Assembly (NCBI GenBank): GCA_902592655.1
Contig: CACJFE010000001.1
Span: forward strand, 1-64,000
Origin: an uncultured Pelagibacteraceae bacterium
GTDB lineage: Bacteria > Pseudomonadota > Alphaproteobacteria > Pelagibacterales > Pelagibacteraceae
Reading direction: 5' to 3'
DNA length: 64,000 nt
In this document: positions 36,682 to 45,551 of the stretch, one piece after another
How the letters are laid out: each line of letters starts with the position of its first letter
How positions within the stretch are numbered: the first letter of the stretch is position 1
Notes under the pieces: generated by a model
Told to the model about the DNA's origin: nothing
Databases searched by the model: none
What the model saw: the letters and a program-made list of their open reading frames with translations, nothing else
Position numbers and translations under genes: made by a program

Positions 36682-37850
36682 AAAAAATCTCTATAAAAAA
36701 AAAAATTTCTTTTTTTTTTATATTTTTCTTTTTGATAATAATAATTATTGAAATTTTTCTAAGACTAATCAGTATTGAATACCCTATATTTCAAAAGCAT
36801 GATCCAATTAGAGGATTTTCTTTATTACCAAACAGTAAGGGGATTTGGACAAGAGAGGGAAGAGGTGAGGTGAAAATTAACTCGATGGGATTAAGAGATT
36901 ATGAACATACAATCGATAAACCTTCAGATATACTTAGAATCGCAATTCTAGGAGATTCCTATGCAGAGGCTAGATCGGTAAATCTTGAAGAAACTTTTTG
37001 GTTTAAGCTTGGCAAGAATCTAAAAAATTGCAAATCTTTTCATAAAGGAAAAAAAATTGAAGTAATTAATTTTGGTGTTTCTGAATATGGAACCACTCAG
37101 CAATACTTGACACTAAAAAATCATGTATGGAAGTATAATCCAGATATCATACTTCTAGCTTTCTATAGTGGCAACGACATTTCTGATAATTTAAAAATTT
37201 TATCTACAAAAAAATATAGGCCTTACTTCGAATTTGAGGGTGATAAAATAAAAAGCATTGATAAAGACTATTTAAAATCAAAACCCTATGAAATTTTAAG
37301 TTCATATTACGGTCAATTATTCATAAAATTGAGCCAATATTCAAGAATAGCTCAATTATTTAGGGAATCCTATGTTCAAATGTATTTTGCAAGTAAAAGA
37401 AAATCCAACTTAAATTTAAACAAGAAAGCTAATAAGTCAGAGGCAAATCTTTATAATCCAAATGATGAGCCTTGGGCAAAAGCTTGGATAGTTACTGAGA
37501 AAATTATAAAATTAATTGATAAAGATGTAAGAGAAAAAAATAAAGATTTTATTCTTGTATCTCTTTCAAATCCTATTCAAGTTTATCCCTCAATAACTTA
37601 TTTAAAAGATTATAAAAAAAAAAATAATATAGATAATATATTTTACCCTGAAAATAGATTAGCTAAGTTTTCGAAAAAAAATAAAATTAAAGTTTTATCA
37701 ATCTCTCAAATAATGAGGAAAGAAGCCCTAGAAAAAAAAATATTTTTTCATGGTTTTTATAATACTAAATTAGGAACAGGCCATTGGAATGAAACTGGTC
37801 ACGATTTTGCGAGTAAATTAATTTCTAAGGGAATTTGTAAACTCTACTAA
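36678..37850 (+). CDS. Membrane-anchored SGNH/GDSL hydrolase-like protein
   Basis: The 390-aa protein has an N-terminal membrane helix (about 10-32) and a periplasmic esterase-like domain. Block I is RIAILGDSYAEARSV (catalytic Ser in GDS). A glycine block INFGVSEYGTTQQYL follows, then block III FYSGNDISDN and block V GHWNETGHDF (catalytic His). This fits the SGNH family, often polysaccharide or lipid esterases or O-acetyl transfer partners. It overlaps the MBL gene (ATGA). The 3' end overlaps by 4 bases a 57-aa ORF on the other strand. Substrate unknown. Confidence 0.8.
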   Translation: MKKISIKKKISFFFIFFFLIIIIIEIFLRLISIEYPIFQKHDPIRGFSLLPNSKGIWTREGRGEVKINSMGLRDYEHTIDKPSDILRIAILGDSYAEARSVNLEETFWFKLGKNLKNCKSFHKGKKIEVINFGVSEYGTTQQYLTLKNHVWKYNPDIILLAFYSGNDISDNLKILSTKKYRPYFEFEGDKIKSIDKDYLKSKPYEILSSYYGQLFIKLSQYSRIAQLFRESYVQMYFASKRKSNLNLNKKANKSEANLYNPNDEPWAKAWIVTEKIIKLIDKDVREKNKDFILVSLSNPIQVYPSITYLKDYKKKNNIDNIFYPENRLAKFSKKNKIKVLSISQIMRKEALEKKIFFHGFYNTKLGTGHWNETGHDFASKLISKGICKLY

Positions 37851-38020
37851 TTTTTGCTTTTTTCAGCTTCCTCAATTATTTTTAAAGTACTTTTTGGTAT
37901 TTCTAAATTTTTGGAGCTCATATCCTTTTTTTTAACTTTTAAAATTTTCTTTTTATTGGGATTATTGATTTCATTTATAGCATTTAGAATTTCGTCAATT
38001 GAATAACTAGTTTCGTTCAT
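37847..38020 (-). CDS. 57-aa basic/acidic small protein coupled to pyk
   Basis: Below the track's length cutoff. Reading the minus strand from ATG at 38020 gives 57 residues starting MNETSYSIDEILNAINEINN and ending EEAEKSKN, with a TAG stop. Its ATG overlaps the pyk TGA stop (ATGA), the same coupling used by true gene pairs throughout this window, and the ORF fills a spacer that would otherwise be empty. The sequence is highly charged, predicted helical and has no membrane segment. I do not recognise it. Its stop overlaps the convergent SGNH gene by 4 bases. Confidence 0.6.
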   Translation of the reverse strand: MNETSYSIDEILNAINEINNPNKKKILKVKKKDMSSKNLEIPKSTLKIIEEAEKSKN

Positions 38021-39429
38021 GAACCAACTTTGTATAATCTAACCATATTAGTCATACCAGCCTTACCAAAAGGTAAACCAGCCGTTATAACAACAAAATC
38101 ATTCTTTTTGATAAATTTAAGTTTCTTTATAATCTCTTTTGAAATAGACATCATGTCTCTCCATCCGTTTGCGTCTCTGCTATTTATAGAATGAACACCC
38201 CAAAGTAAAGACACTTGTCTACTTACATTTATGTTAGGTGAGATCGTTACTATTTTTGCTGCTGGACGCATAGCCGAAACTAGTTTTGCAGATCTACCAG
38301 AATTAGAAAAAACTATTATAGCTTTTACGTTTGGGTTGTAAGCCATATCTTTAACAGAGAGCAATATAGATTTGACTGGATCTTTATTTGCAACAACCGA
38401 ATTTTTAAAATCTTCTATATGTTCTCTTTTGTATTTTTCAGTTGATAAAATAGTTTGGGTCATTGTAGAAACAGCTTGAGCGGGAAATTTTCCAATTGCT
38501 GCTTCAGCAGACAACATTACAGTATCAGCACCTTGAAAGATTGCTGTTGCAATATCATTTATTTCAGCTCGAGTAGCGGTATTATTTTCAATCATGCTTT
38601 CTAACATCTGAGTAGCAACTATTACAGATTTGGAAAATTGAGAACATTTTTTAATTAGACTTAGTTGTACTTTTGGCACTTCACTATGGCCAATATCAAT
38701 AGCCAAATCCCCTCTGGCAATCATTATCGAATCTGTAGCTTGAATAATTCTTTTTATATTTTTTAGAGCATGTTTGTTTTCAATTTTAGAAATGATACCA
38801 ATGTCTTTTCTAATTAATTTCCTGGTTTCTAAAATTAATTTTTCATTTTGCAAATATGATAAAGCAATCCAGTTGCAACCGAGTTTAACAGCAGTTTTAA
38901 TATCTTTTTTATCTTTTTCAGTAAGTCTATTAAAAGTTATATCCAAATTAGGAACATGGAAGCTCTTATTGCTCTTAAGTTCACAATTTTGACTACGGCA
39001 TTTGGTAATTACCGAGTTGCCTTTTTTACTAATAACAGAAAATAAAAACTTACCATCATCAATTAAAATTTTATTACCTTTTTTTAACTTCTTTAAAATT
39101 TTAGGATAAGGAAAATTAACTCTTTGAGAGTTACCAGGTATTTTTTTACCATCAAATATAAATTTTTGGTTGTACTTAATCTTTTGACTTTCATTTTGAA
39201 CTTCACCTATTCTAAGTTTTACACCTTGAAGATCAGCTATCAGAGACAATTTCTTCCGATTTTTTTTCTCTACTTTTCTAATTTTTGAAATAATTTTATT
39301 AATACCTTTAGTGTTATGGCTAAAATTGATTCTAAAGGCATCGACACCAAGATCTACAAGCTTTTTTAACTTATTTTCACTGTAAATTGCAGGACCCAAA
39401 GTAGCTATAATTTTTGCTTTTTTTTCCAT
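38017..39429 (-). CDS. pyk: Pyruvate kinase
   Basis: Transfers phosphate from phosphoenolpyruvate to ADP. The 470-aa length is standard. AKIIATLGPAIYSENKLKKL opens the barrel, DAFRINFSHN and ADLQGVKLRIG follow, the catalytic lysine region is GIISKIENKHALKNI and the signature is SIMIARGDLAIDIGHSEVP. ATQMLESMIENNTATRAEINDIATA is well conserved. The C-terminal allosteric domain (about 345-470) is present. It is divergent from pfk across 64 bases, so the two key glycolytic enzymes may share a control region. It is followed by a coupled 57-aa ORF. Confidence 0.96.
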   Translation of the reverse strand: MEKKAKIIATLGPAIYSENKLKKLVDLGVDAFRINFSHNTKGINKIISKIRKVEKKNRKKLSLIADLQGVKLRIGEVQNESQKIKYNQKFIFDGKKIPGNSQRVNFPYPKILKKLKKGNKILIDDGKFLFSVISKKGNSVITKCRSQNCELKSNKSFHVPNLDITFNRLTEKDKKDIKTAVKLGCNWIALSYLQNEKLILETRKLIRKDIGIISKIENKHALKNIKRIIQATDSIMIARGDLAIDIGHSEVPKVQLSLIKKCSQFSKSVIVATQMLESMIENNTATRAEINDIATAIFQGADTVMLSAEAAIGKFPAQAVSTMTQTILSTEKYKREHIEDFKNSVVANKDPVKSILLSVKDMAYNPNVKAIIVFSNSGRSAKLVSAMRPAAKIVTISPNINVSRQVSLLWGVHSINSRDANGWRDMMSISKEIIKKLKFIKKNDFVVITAGLPFGKAGMTNMVRLYKVGS

Positions 39430-39493
39430 TAAGAGATTTTTATGTTATAACACCACTTTTCTTAAAAAAGAATATCAAAGAAGATTAATTTTA

Positions 39494-40582
39494 ATGAGTA
39501 ATAAAAAAATAGGAATTTTAACTAGTGGAGGGGATTGCGGAGGCCTTAATGCTGCGATTAGATCAATTTTTTATAGAGCAAAAAATAAATACAAAATGGA
39601 TGTATATGGAATAAGAGATGGTACTGCAGGCCTAATCAAACGTCCAGTTGATGTTATGCAACTAACTCATAAAACTTTTGGAGGATACTTATTAAGACAA
39701 GGTGGAACTTTTTTAGGATCTACTAATAAAGGCAATCCTTTTAAAATTCCTACAAATAATGGCAAACACGTCGATAAATCAAAAGAAATTATAGAGGGAT
39801 ACCACTCAATGAAACTTGATGGTTTAATAATTATCGGTGGAGATGGTAGTATGCAAATTTTAAAAAAATTAGCCAAAGATGGTGATATGAAAATAGTTGC
39901 CATTCCAAAGACAATAGATAACGATGTAGGGGCAACAGAAAGCTCGATAGGCTTTCATACCGCTGTGGATGTTGCAACTCAAGCATTGGATAATTTGCAA
40001 TCCACAGCAGCTAGCCATAGAAGATCTATGATACTTGAGGTTATGGGCCGTGATGCAGGACACATCGCACTCAATGCGGGTATAGCAGGAGGTGCAGATA
40101 TTATTTTAATTCCTGAAATAAACTATTCAATAAATGGAATTATTAATAAACTTAATTCAATGAAAAAAAATGATATTCAACATTCATTAATTGTAGTCGC
40201 TGAGGCAGTTAAAAAAGAGGATGGTTCGAGAGTGGTTCACAAATATATGGACGGTGAACAAAGACTTGGCGGTATTGGAGATTACATAGCTCAGGAGTTA
40301 ATGAAGAAAACAGATGTTGAATGTAGAGTAACATCACTTGGTCACGTTCAAAGAGGAGCACCCCCAACAGCTAGTGACAGGATATTAGCTAGTGCTTTTG
40401 GAGTTTATGCTGTAGATTTATTAAACCAAAAAAAATTTGATCGAATGGTTGCATGGAGAGACAGGAAAGTGGTTGATGTACCTATTGATGAAGGTATCAA
40501 AACATATAAAAATGTTGAAAGAAAAGACTCTTTAGTAGAAACAGCCTTATCACTAGGAATTTATTTAGGAGACAATGTTTAA
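39494..40582 (+). CDS. pfkA: 6-phosphofructokinase with mixed ATP/PPi signature
   Basis: Phosphorylates fructose 6-phosphate, or reverses that with pyrophosphate. The 362-aa protein has GILTSGGDCGGLNAAIRS, LIIIGGDGSMQIL, VAIPKTIDNDVGATESSIGF, MGRDAGHIALNAG and VECRVTSLGHVQRGAPPTASDR. In the two diagnostic positions it has Gly in GGDG (ATP-like) and Lys in PKTIDND (common in PPi-type and mixed group enzymes). The phosphoryl donor therefore cannot be decided from the sequence. The stop overlaps the hydratase-like gene by one base. Phosphofructokinase is, as I recall, not universal in this group of bacteria. Confidence 0.93.
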   Translation: MSNKKIGILTSGGDCGGLNAAIRSIFYRAKNKYKMDVYGIRDGTAGLIKRPVDVMQLTHKTFGGYLLRQGGTFLGSTNKGNPFKIPTNNGKHVDKSKEIIEGYHSMKLDGLIIIGGDGSMQILKKLAKDGDMKIVAIPKTIDNDVGATESSIGFHTAVDVATQALDNLQSTAASHRRSMILEVMGRDAGHIALNAGIAGGADIILIPEINYSINGIINKLNSMKKNDIQHSLIVVAEAVKKEDGSRVVHKYMDGEQRLGGIGDYIAQELMKKTDVECRVTSLGHVQRGAPPTASDRILASAFGVYAVDLLNQKKFDRMVAWRDRKVVDVPIDEGIKTYKNVERKDSLVETALSLGIYLGDNV

Positions 40583-41358
40583 TGAAAGATAAAAAATTAA
40601 ATTTAGTTGCTAATAGACTTGTAAAAGCTTTTCTAAAAAACAAAATTATAAATCCTATTCCAATTAAATACACAAAAAAACTTTCGAATGCTCAAAAATT
40701 TAGAAAATTATGTGAAAGTAAAATAAAAAAACCCATCATAGGATTTAAAGCAGGGGGGACGGGTATACCTGTTATAAAAAAACTTAAAGAAAAAGAACCT
40801 TTTTATGCATCGGTATATAAGCATAACGTACTAAAAAATAATAAATCTGTAAAAACAAATAAATATACTTTAGGTATCGAACTTGAAGTTTGTTATCTGC
40901 TTAAAAAAAGTTTTTTTAATTTTAAAAAAAAAATATCAATCAACAATATGAAAAGATTTATAACTTATATTGCACCTTGTATTGAAGTGGTTGGTTACAG
41001 ACAAAAGAAAAAAGGTATAAAGAGTTTTGGAGATCTATGTTCTGATTTTGGTGCAAATATAAAATTTATCATAGGTCCAAAAAAGAAATTTAAAAATAAT
41101 AATGTCAGAAACTTAAAAACTAATATTTCTAATTCAAAGATAAAACAATCCGTAAATGGGAACACTAATACAGTTTATATAAATCCAATGAATTCTTTAT
41201 TGTTTGTTTTAAAAAAACTTCAAAAAGATAAAGTAAAACATGGTAAAGATTTTTACGTTTTTACTGGCTCATCAGTAGGAGTTGTTCCAATTCTAAGTAA
41301 AGGTATCTACAAAGGAAAAATTGAAAAATTAGGATCTGTAAAAACTAAAATTAATTAG
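40582..41358 (+). CDS. 2-keto-4-pentenoate hydratase/decarboxylase-like protein
   Basis: Belongs to the MhpD/fumarylacetoacetase-related fold. The 258-aa length matches hydratases of aromatic meta-cleavage pathways. Visible elements are IIGFKAGGTGIPVIKKL near residue 53, LGIELEVCYLL with metal-binding acidic residues, IAPCIEVVGYR, LCSDFGANIKFIIG and the C-terminal YVFTGSSVGVVPI. The usual GDPL-type ending reads TGSSVG, so the active site is altered. It starts on the last base of pfk. Because no aromatic-degradation genes are nearby, the real substrate is unknown. Confidence 0.72.
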   Translation: MKDKKLNLVANRLVKAFLKNKIINPIPIKYTKKLSNAQKFRKLCESKIKKPIIGFKAGGTGIPVIKKLKEKEPFYASVYKHNVLKNNKSVKTNKYTLGIELEVCYLLKKSFFNFKKKISINNMKRFITYIAPCIEVVGYRQKKKGIKSFGDLCSDFGANIKFIIGPKKKFKNNNVRNLKTNISNSKIKQSVNGNTNTVYINPMNSLLFVLKKLQKDKVKHGKDFYVFTGSSVGVVPILSKGIYKGKIEKLGSVKTKIN

Positions 41359-41566
41359 ACAATAAATAGCCACCAACTATCAAAATAACAATCCCTGAGA
41401 TAAATTTAATATTCTTTAGAAATGATTCTTTTTTCTCGCTTCGAAACTTTCTTTTAGAGAGAAAATAAATATTTGTTTCAGCTTTATTTCTGAACTTAGG
41501 TCTTAATGGCGATGGAATTGATTTGTTTTCAATATTCTTGAATTTTTTTGGATTGATTTGCAACAT
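41351..41566 (-). CDS. Small tail-anchored membrane protein, unknown
   Basis: A 71-aa protein with a basic N-terminal part (KFRNKAETNIYFLSKRKFRSEKK) and one C-terminal helix (FISGIVILIVGGYLLSN). That architecture is tail-anchored with the bulk in the cytoplasm. I do not recognise the family. Its stop overlaps the convergent hydratase gene by 8 bases. Its start is 129 bases from the divergent iron-transport gene, and the Fur-like boxes lie between them, so iron control of this gene is possible. Coding support is length, hydrophobic pattern and tight packing only. Confidence 0.55.
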   Translation of the reverse strand: MLQINPKKFKNIENKSIPSPLRPKFRNKAETNIYFLSKRKFRSEKKESFLKNIKFISGIVILIVGGYLLSN

Positions 41567-41632
41567 ACTTCTATTAACTCTATTTTACTAAAGTTATCAA
41601 CAGATTATACCATCTAAGAGTGCGTCAATTAT

Positions 41633-41678
41633 GCAAATGATAATCATTCTCAATATATTGTAAATGATAATCATTATC
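41633..41678 (+). promoter_or_regulatory. Two tandem Fur-like boxes before the iron transporter
   Basis: Compared by eye with the 19-base consensus GATAATGATAATCATTATC, bases 41633-41651 (gcaaatgataatcattctc) match at 16 positions and 41660-41678 (gtaaatgataatcattatc) at 17. The boxes are 27 bases apart start to start and end 17 bases before the start codon of the iron-binding protein gene. They presumably let Fur (or a Fur-family relative) repress the transporter when iron is sufficient. Confidence 0.88.
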
Positions 41679-41695
41679 AATAGTCAGGAAAATAA

Positions 41696-42715
41696 ATGAA
41701 AAAAACACTTATAATAAGCTATCTATTTTTAGTTGCTTTTGCAGGAAGTCTACTTGCAAACGAAGTAAATATATTTAGCACAAGGCATTATGACTCTGAT
41801 GTACAACTTTATGAAAAGTTTACTGCTAAAACAGGAATAAAAGTAAACGTTGTATCAGGAAAGTCAGGTGCTTTAGAAAAAAGGATAATTGAAGAGGGTG
41901 CTGATAGTCAAGTAGATCTATACATTACAGCTGACGCTGGAAGACTAGGTGCTTTTGAAGCTAACCTTCAAGGAGGTCTTACTAGTGCAGCAATTAAATC
42001 TGCTGTTCCTAGTAATTTTAGAACATCAAAATGGACTGGTATAGCGAAGAGAGCCAGAATTGTATATTTTGCACCAGAAAGAGTAAGCGGTGCTGAGTTA
42101 TCTGGTTTAACTTATGAAAGTTTAGCTGATCCAAAATGGAAAGGCAGACTAGTAATTAGAGCCTCAAACAATATTTACAATCAATCACTTGTAGCTTCAT
42201 TAATTAAAAATAATGGAAAAGGTAAAATAGCTGATTGGTCAAAAGGTATGGTTTCAAATATGGCTAGATCACCCAAGGGAAATGATAGAGCCCAAATACT
42301 TGCTGTTGCAGCAGGAGAAGCTGATATAGCCGTAGCTAACACTTACTACTTGGCACTCATGCTTTCTGGAAAAAAAGGACCAGAACAGCAAGCGGCTGCT
42401 AAAAAAGTAAAACCTTTCTTTCCAAATCAAGATGGAAGAGGAACTCATATGAACATAAGTGGTGCAGGGCTCGTAAAAGGTGCGCCAAATAAAGCTAATG
42501 CAATAAAGTTAGTTGAGTTCTTATTAAGTAAGGAAGCTCAAAATCATATTGTAAATAATACTTTTGAGTATCCAATGATAAAAGGTGTATCTCCACATCC
42601 ACTTGTTGTAAATATGGGGTTAGATTTTAAACAAGATTTAAAAACAAAAGTTGTTAATTACGGAAAAAGACAAGCTGATGCACTAGAAGTTATGACAGCT
42701 GCAGGCTGGAAGTAG
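41696..42715 (+). CDS. sfuA: Ferric-iron ABC transporter substrate-binding protein
   Basis: Periplasmic Fe3+-binding protein (SfuA/FbpA/FutA family). The 339-aa protein has a Sec signal (LIISYLFLVAFAGSLLA) and then NEVNIFSTRHYDSDVQLYEKF. Family features include the iron-ligand-rich C-terminal half, with ANTYYLALM supplying the paired tyrosines, and TRHY with an N-terminal ligand. The Fur-like boxes upstream and the permease and ATPase genes downstream support iron as substrate. RBS AGGA lies about 8 bases before the ATG. No hairpin follows, unlike the other two importers in this window. Confidence 0.93.
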   Translation: MKKTLIISYLFLVAFAGSLLANEVNIFSTRHYDSDVQLYEKFTAKTGIKVNVVSGKSGALEKRIIEEGADSQVDLYITADAGRLGAFEANLQGGLTSAAIKSAVPSNFRTSKWTGIAKRARIVYFAPERVSGAELSGLTYESLADPKWKGRLVIRASNNIYNQSLVASLIKNNGKGKIADWSKGMVSNMARSPKGNDRAQILAVAAGEADIAVANTYYLALMLSGKKGPEQQAAAKKVKPFFPNQDGRGTHMNISGAGLVKGAPNKANAIKLVEFLLSKEAQNHIVNNTFEYPMIKGVSPHPLVVNMGLDFKQDLKTKVVNYGKRQADALEVMTAAGWK

Positions 42716-42741
42716 TAATTTTATAGGAGAGATCTATAAGT

Positions 42742-44358
42742 ATGACAAAGTATAATTTGTGGTTTTTTAGCTCATTGATTATAGCTATTATAGTATCTCT
42801 TCCTATATTAACTGTTTTTTTTAGTTTTTTTCAAGAAACAAGTAATTATTTTTCAATTTTGAAAAATACTTTTCTTTTTGATTATATTTTTAATTCTTTG
42901 ATAATATTAGTTTTTGTTCTTTTGATTACATTATTTTTAGGTGTAACAAGCGCATATTTTGTATCCTTTTATGATTTTCCTCTTTCAAATTTTTTTAGCT
43001 GGGCATTGATCCTCGCTTTTGCAGTTCCAGGTTATATTTATGCTTTTTCCATCATAGCTTTCTTTGAAAACTATGGAACAGCATTTTCAATATTTACATA
43101 TTTATTTGGTGATGGTGAATACAACAATTTGATTCCTAAAATAGATGGAATGATTGGTTCAATACTAGCTATTTCCTTTTCACTATTTCCATACGTATAC
43201 GTATTGGCAAGATCTTCATTTTTTTACCAATCAAGTAATTATATTGAGGTTGGAAAAAATTTAGGCCTCACCGAAACAGAAACATTTTTACAAATAATTT
43301 TACCATCTGCTAGACCAGCAATAATTGCAGGTTTATCATTGGTAGCTATGGAATGTTTATCAGACTTTGGAACGGTTTCTTTTTTTAGCGTTTCAACTTT
43401 AACTACAGGTATTTATAATTCTTGGTTATCATTCGATGATTTAAACACAGCTAATCAAATTTCTTTTATTTTATTAATTTTTATTTTAGTATTATTCTCA
43501 ATTGAAATTTATTCTAGAAAAGAAGCTAAATATCATCAACCAGGAAGAGGTTTCAAACCTATAAATAAGATCAAATTATCTGGAAAAAAATCTTTTGTAG
43601 CACTCTCTTTTTGCTCTTTAGTATTGTTTATAAGTTTTATATTTCCAGTATCTCAAATGATATACTGGACTATTAAATTTCCTAAGTATATTCAAGATTT
43701 AGATTTATTAAAACTTAACCTAAATACTCTTTTATTAGTTGGCTTAGCTAGCATTATATTAGTTTCTATCTCTCTATACATTAACTATGGCAGCCGAATT
43801 GCAAGAAGCAAAATTTTAAACTTCATTACAAGTTTTTCTATATCAGGTTACGCAATACCTGGGATTATTTTGGCAGTAGCATTTATCACTCTTTTCTCAA
43901 ATTTAAGTGATTTTGTATCAAATACTTTTGAAGTAGCTAGTTCCAAACATCTTTTTATTGGTTCAATTTTTGGATTAATTCTTGCTTACTTTATTAGATT
44001 TTTTTCTTTATCATTTAATGGAATAAAATCAAATTATGAAAAAATTAACAATTCTATTGATGAAAGCGCTTATTTATTAGGTTACTCAAAATTTAAAACT
44101 TTCTCTACAATTCATATTCCTCATTTAAAAACAAATATTATTTTGATTATAGTTTTAATTTCATTAGAGATAATTAAAGAATTGCCTATAACAATGATCT
44201 TAAGGCCTTTTAATTTTGAAACATTTGCAACTCAAGCTTATGTTTATGCATCTCAAGATTTATTAGAGGCAGCAGCATATCCTTCGCTATTATTAATATT
44301 CTGGTCAACAGTTTTTATAATTTTTTCATCAAAATATATACTTTCTAAAAAAAACTAA
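42742..44358 (+). CDS. sfuB: Ferric-iron ABC transporter permease (fused double unit)
   Basis: Inner-membrane channel of the iron importer. The 538-aa protein has about twelve helices arranged as two homologous halves, as in SfuB/FbpB. Each half has an EAA loop: VGKNLGLTETETFLQIILPSARP (about 170) and SAYLLGYSKFKTFSTIHIPHLK (about 450). The first half includes FAVPGYIYAFSII. The gene starts 26 bases after sfuA with an AGGAGA ribosome site and is followed 12 bases later by the ATPase. Confidence 0.93.
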   Translation: MTKYNLWFFSSLIIAIIVSLPILTVFFSFFQETSNYFSILKNTFLFDYIFNSLIILVFVLLITLFLGVTSAYFVSFYDFPLSNFFSWALILAFAVPGYIYAFSIIAFFENYGTAFSIFTYLFGDGEYNNLIPKIDGMIGSILAISFSLFPYVYVLARSSFFYQSSNYIEVGKNLGLTETETFLQIILPSARPAIIAGLSLVAMECLSDFGTVSFFSVSTLTTGIYNSWLSFDDLNTANQISFILLIFILVLFSIEIYSRKEAKYHQPGRGFKPINKIKLSGKKSFVALSFCSLVLFISFIFPVSQMIYWTIKFPKYIQDLDLLKLNLNTLLLVGLASIILVSISLYINYGSRIARSKILNFITSFSISGYAIPGIILAVAFITLFSNLSDFVSNTFEVASSKHLFIGSIFGLILAYFIRFFSLSFNGIKSNYEKINNSIDESAYLLGYSKFKTFSTIHIPHLKTNIILIIVLISLEIIKELPITMILRPFNFETFATQAYVYASQDLLEAAAYPSLLLIFWSTVFIIFSSKYILSKKN

Positions 44359-44370
44359 TATAATTAATAA

Positions 44371-45441
44371 ATGTCAAATTATTTCCTAGAAATACAAAAA
44401 GGTAACTTTGTTGCCAGCGAGAAAAATAAAGTAAATAATTTTAATCTTAAAATTGAAAGTCAGGGTGAGATAATTTCTTTACTTGGTCCCTCTGGAATAG
44501 GAAAGACAACAATCCTAAGAACATTGGCTGGTCTTCAAAAATTAAATTCAGGCAAGATTTTTTTGAAAGGTAAGTTAATTTCTTCAAAAGATGTACATAT
44601 CGAACCTGAAAAAAGAAATATAGCTCTATCCTTTCAAGATAACTCTCTGTTTCCTAATTACACTGTTATTGAGAATATAAATTTTGGAAAAAAAAGAGTT
44701 AATGGCAACAGCTCACCCGTAGATGCAAAAGAAATTATTGGTATATTGCATATTGAACCAATATTAGAAAAATATCCACATCAAATTAGCGCTGGAGAAG
44801 CACAAAGAGTTTCTTTAGCAAGATCATTAATGTCAAAACCAGACTTATTACTTTTAGACGAACCTTTTTCAAATATAGATCAAAGTTTAAAAGAAGAAAT
44901 ACAAGTGTCAGTAAAAAAACTTTTGAAAAGAATTAAGTTAACAACAATAATTGTAACTCATGACTCTTATGAAGCCTTTTCAATGGCTGACAAATGTGGA
45001 ATTATTTTAGATCAAGAATTAAAACAATTTGATATCCCTTATAATGTACACCATGAACCAAATTCTATTAACGTAGCGAATTTTTTAAACAAGGGAATAT
45101 TTATAGATGTTAAGGTAGTAGATAGTGAATGCGCCGTTCACAGATTAGAACACGAAGAGTTGGGTGAAATAAGAGGCAAATTATCAAATAATTTTCCATC
45201 TGGCTCTAAAGTCAAACTTCTTTTACAACCCGAAGATTTAATCCATGATGACCAAAGTAAATTAAGATTAGAGGTGGTAGACAGAAAGTTTAGAGGAACT
45301 AATTTTATATACACTCTAAAAACAAAAAAAGGGGAGCATCTACCTGTATTTGTTCACTCTCATCATATTCACCAACACGAAAAATCTGAACAATTCGGAG
45401 TAAAATCTCCGATTTATATTGACCATTTAGTATGTTTTTAA
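44371..45441 (+). CDS. sfuC: Ferric-iron ABC transporter ATPase
   Basis: Energises iron import. The 356-aa protein has Walker A LLGPSGIGKTTILR, Q-loop SFQDNSLFP, Walker B LLLLDEPFSNID, H-loop VTHDSYEAF and a C-terminal TOBE-like region from about 240. The signature is ISAGEAQRVSLARSL rather than LSGGQ; the key glycine is kept, so it should still work. Histidine-rich HSHHIHQHEKSEQ near the C-terminus might bind metal, but that is speculative. It ends 19 bases before tRNA-Arg. Confidence 0.93.
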   Translation: MSNYFLEIQKGNFVASEKNKVNNFNLKIESQGEIISLLGPSGIGKTTILRTLAGLQKLNSGKIFLKGKLISSKDVHIEPEKRNIALSFQDNSLFPNYTVIENINFGKKRVNGNSSPVDAKEIIGILHIEPILEKYPHQISAGEAQRVSLARSLMSKPDLLLLDEPFSNIDQSLKEEIQVSVKKLLKRIKLTTIIVTHDSYEAFSMADKCGIILDQELKQFDIPYNVHHEPNSINVANFLNKGIFIDVKVVDSECAVHRLEHEELGEIRGKLSNNFPSGSKVKLLLQPEDLIHDDQSKLRLEVVDRKFRGTNFIYTLKTKKGEHLPVFVHSHHIHQHEKSEQFGVKSPIYIDHLVCF

Positions 45442-45460
45442 GTAAATATAATAATATTTG

Positions 45461-45537
45461 GCGCCCTTAGCTCAGCTGGATAGAGCATCGGTTTTCTAAA
45501 CCGAGGGTCGTAGGTTCGAATCCTTCAGGGCGCGCCA
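45461..45537 (+). tRNA. tRNA-Arg (anticodon TCT)
   Basis: Cloverleaf folds by eye: acceptor GCGCCCT pairs with AGGGCGC, discriminator G, and CCA is encoded. The D arm is CTCAGCTGGATAGAG. The anticodon stem TCGGT/ACCGA closes the loop TTTCTAA, so the anticodon is TCT (Arg, AGA codons, frequent in this A+T-rich genome). The T arm has GGTTCGAATCC. It lies between sfuC and galE. Confidence 0.95.
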
Positions 45538-45551
45538 ATCTATTTTAAAAT

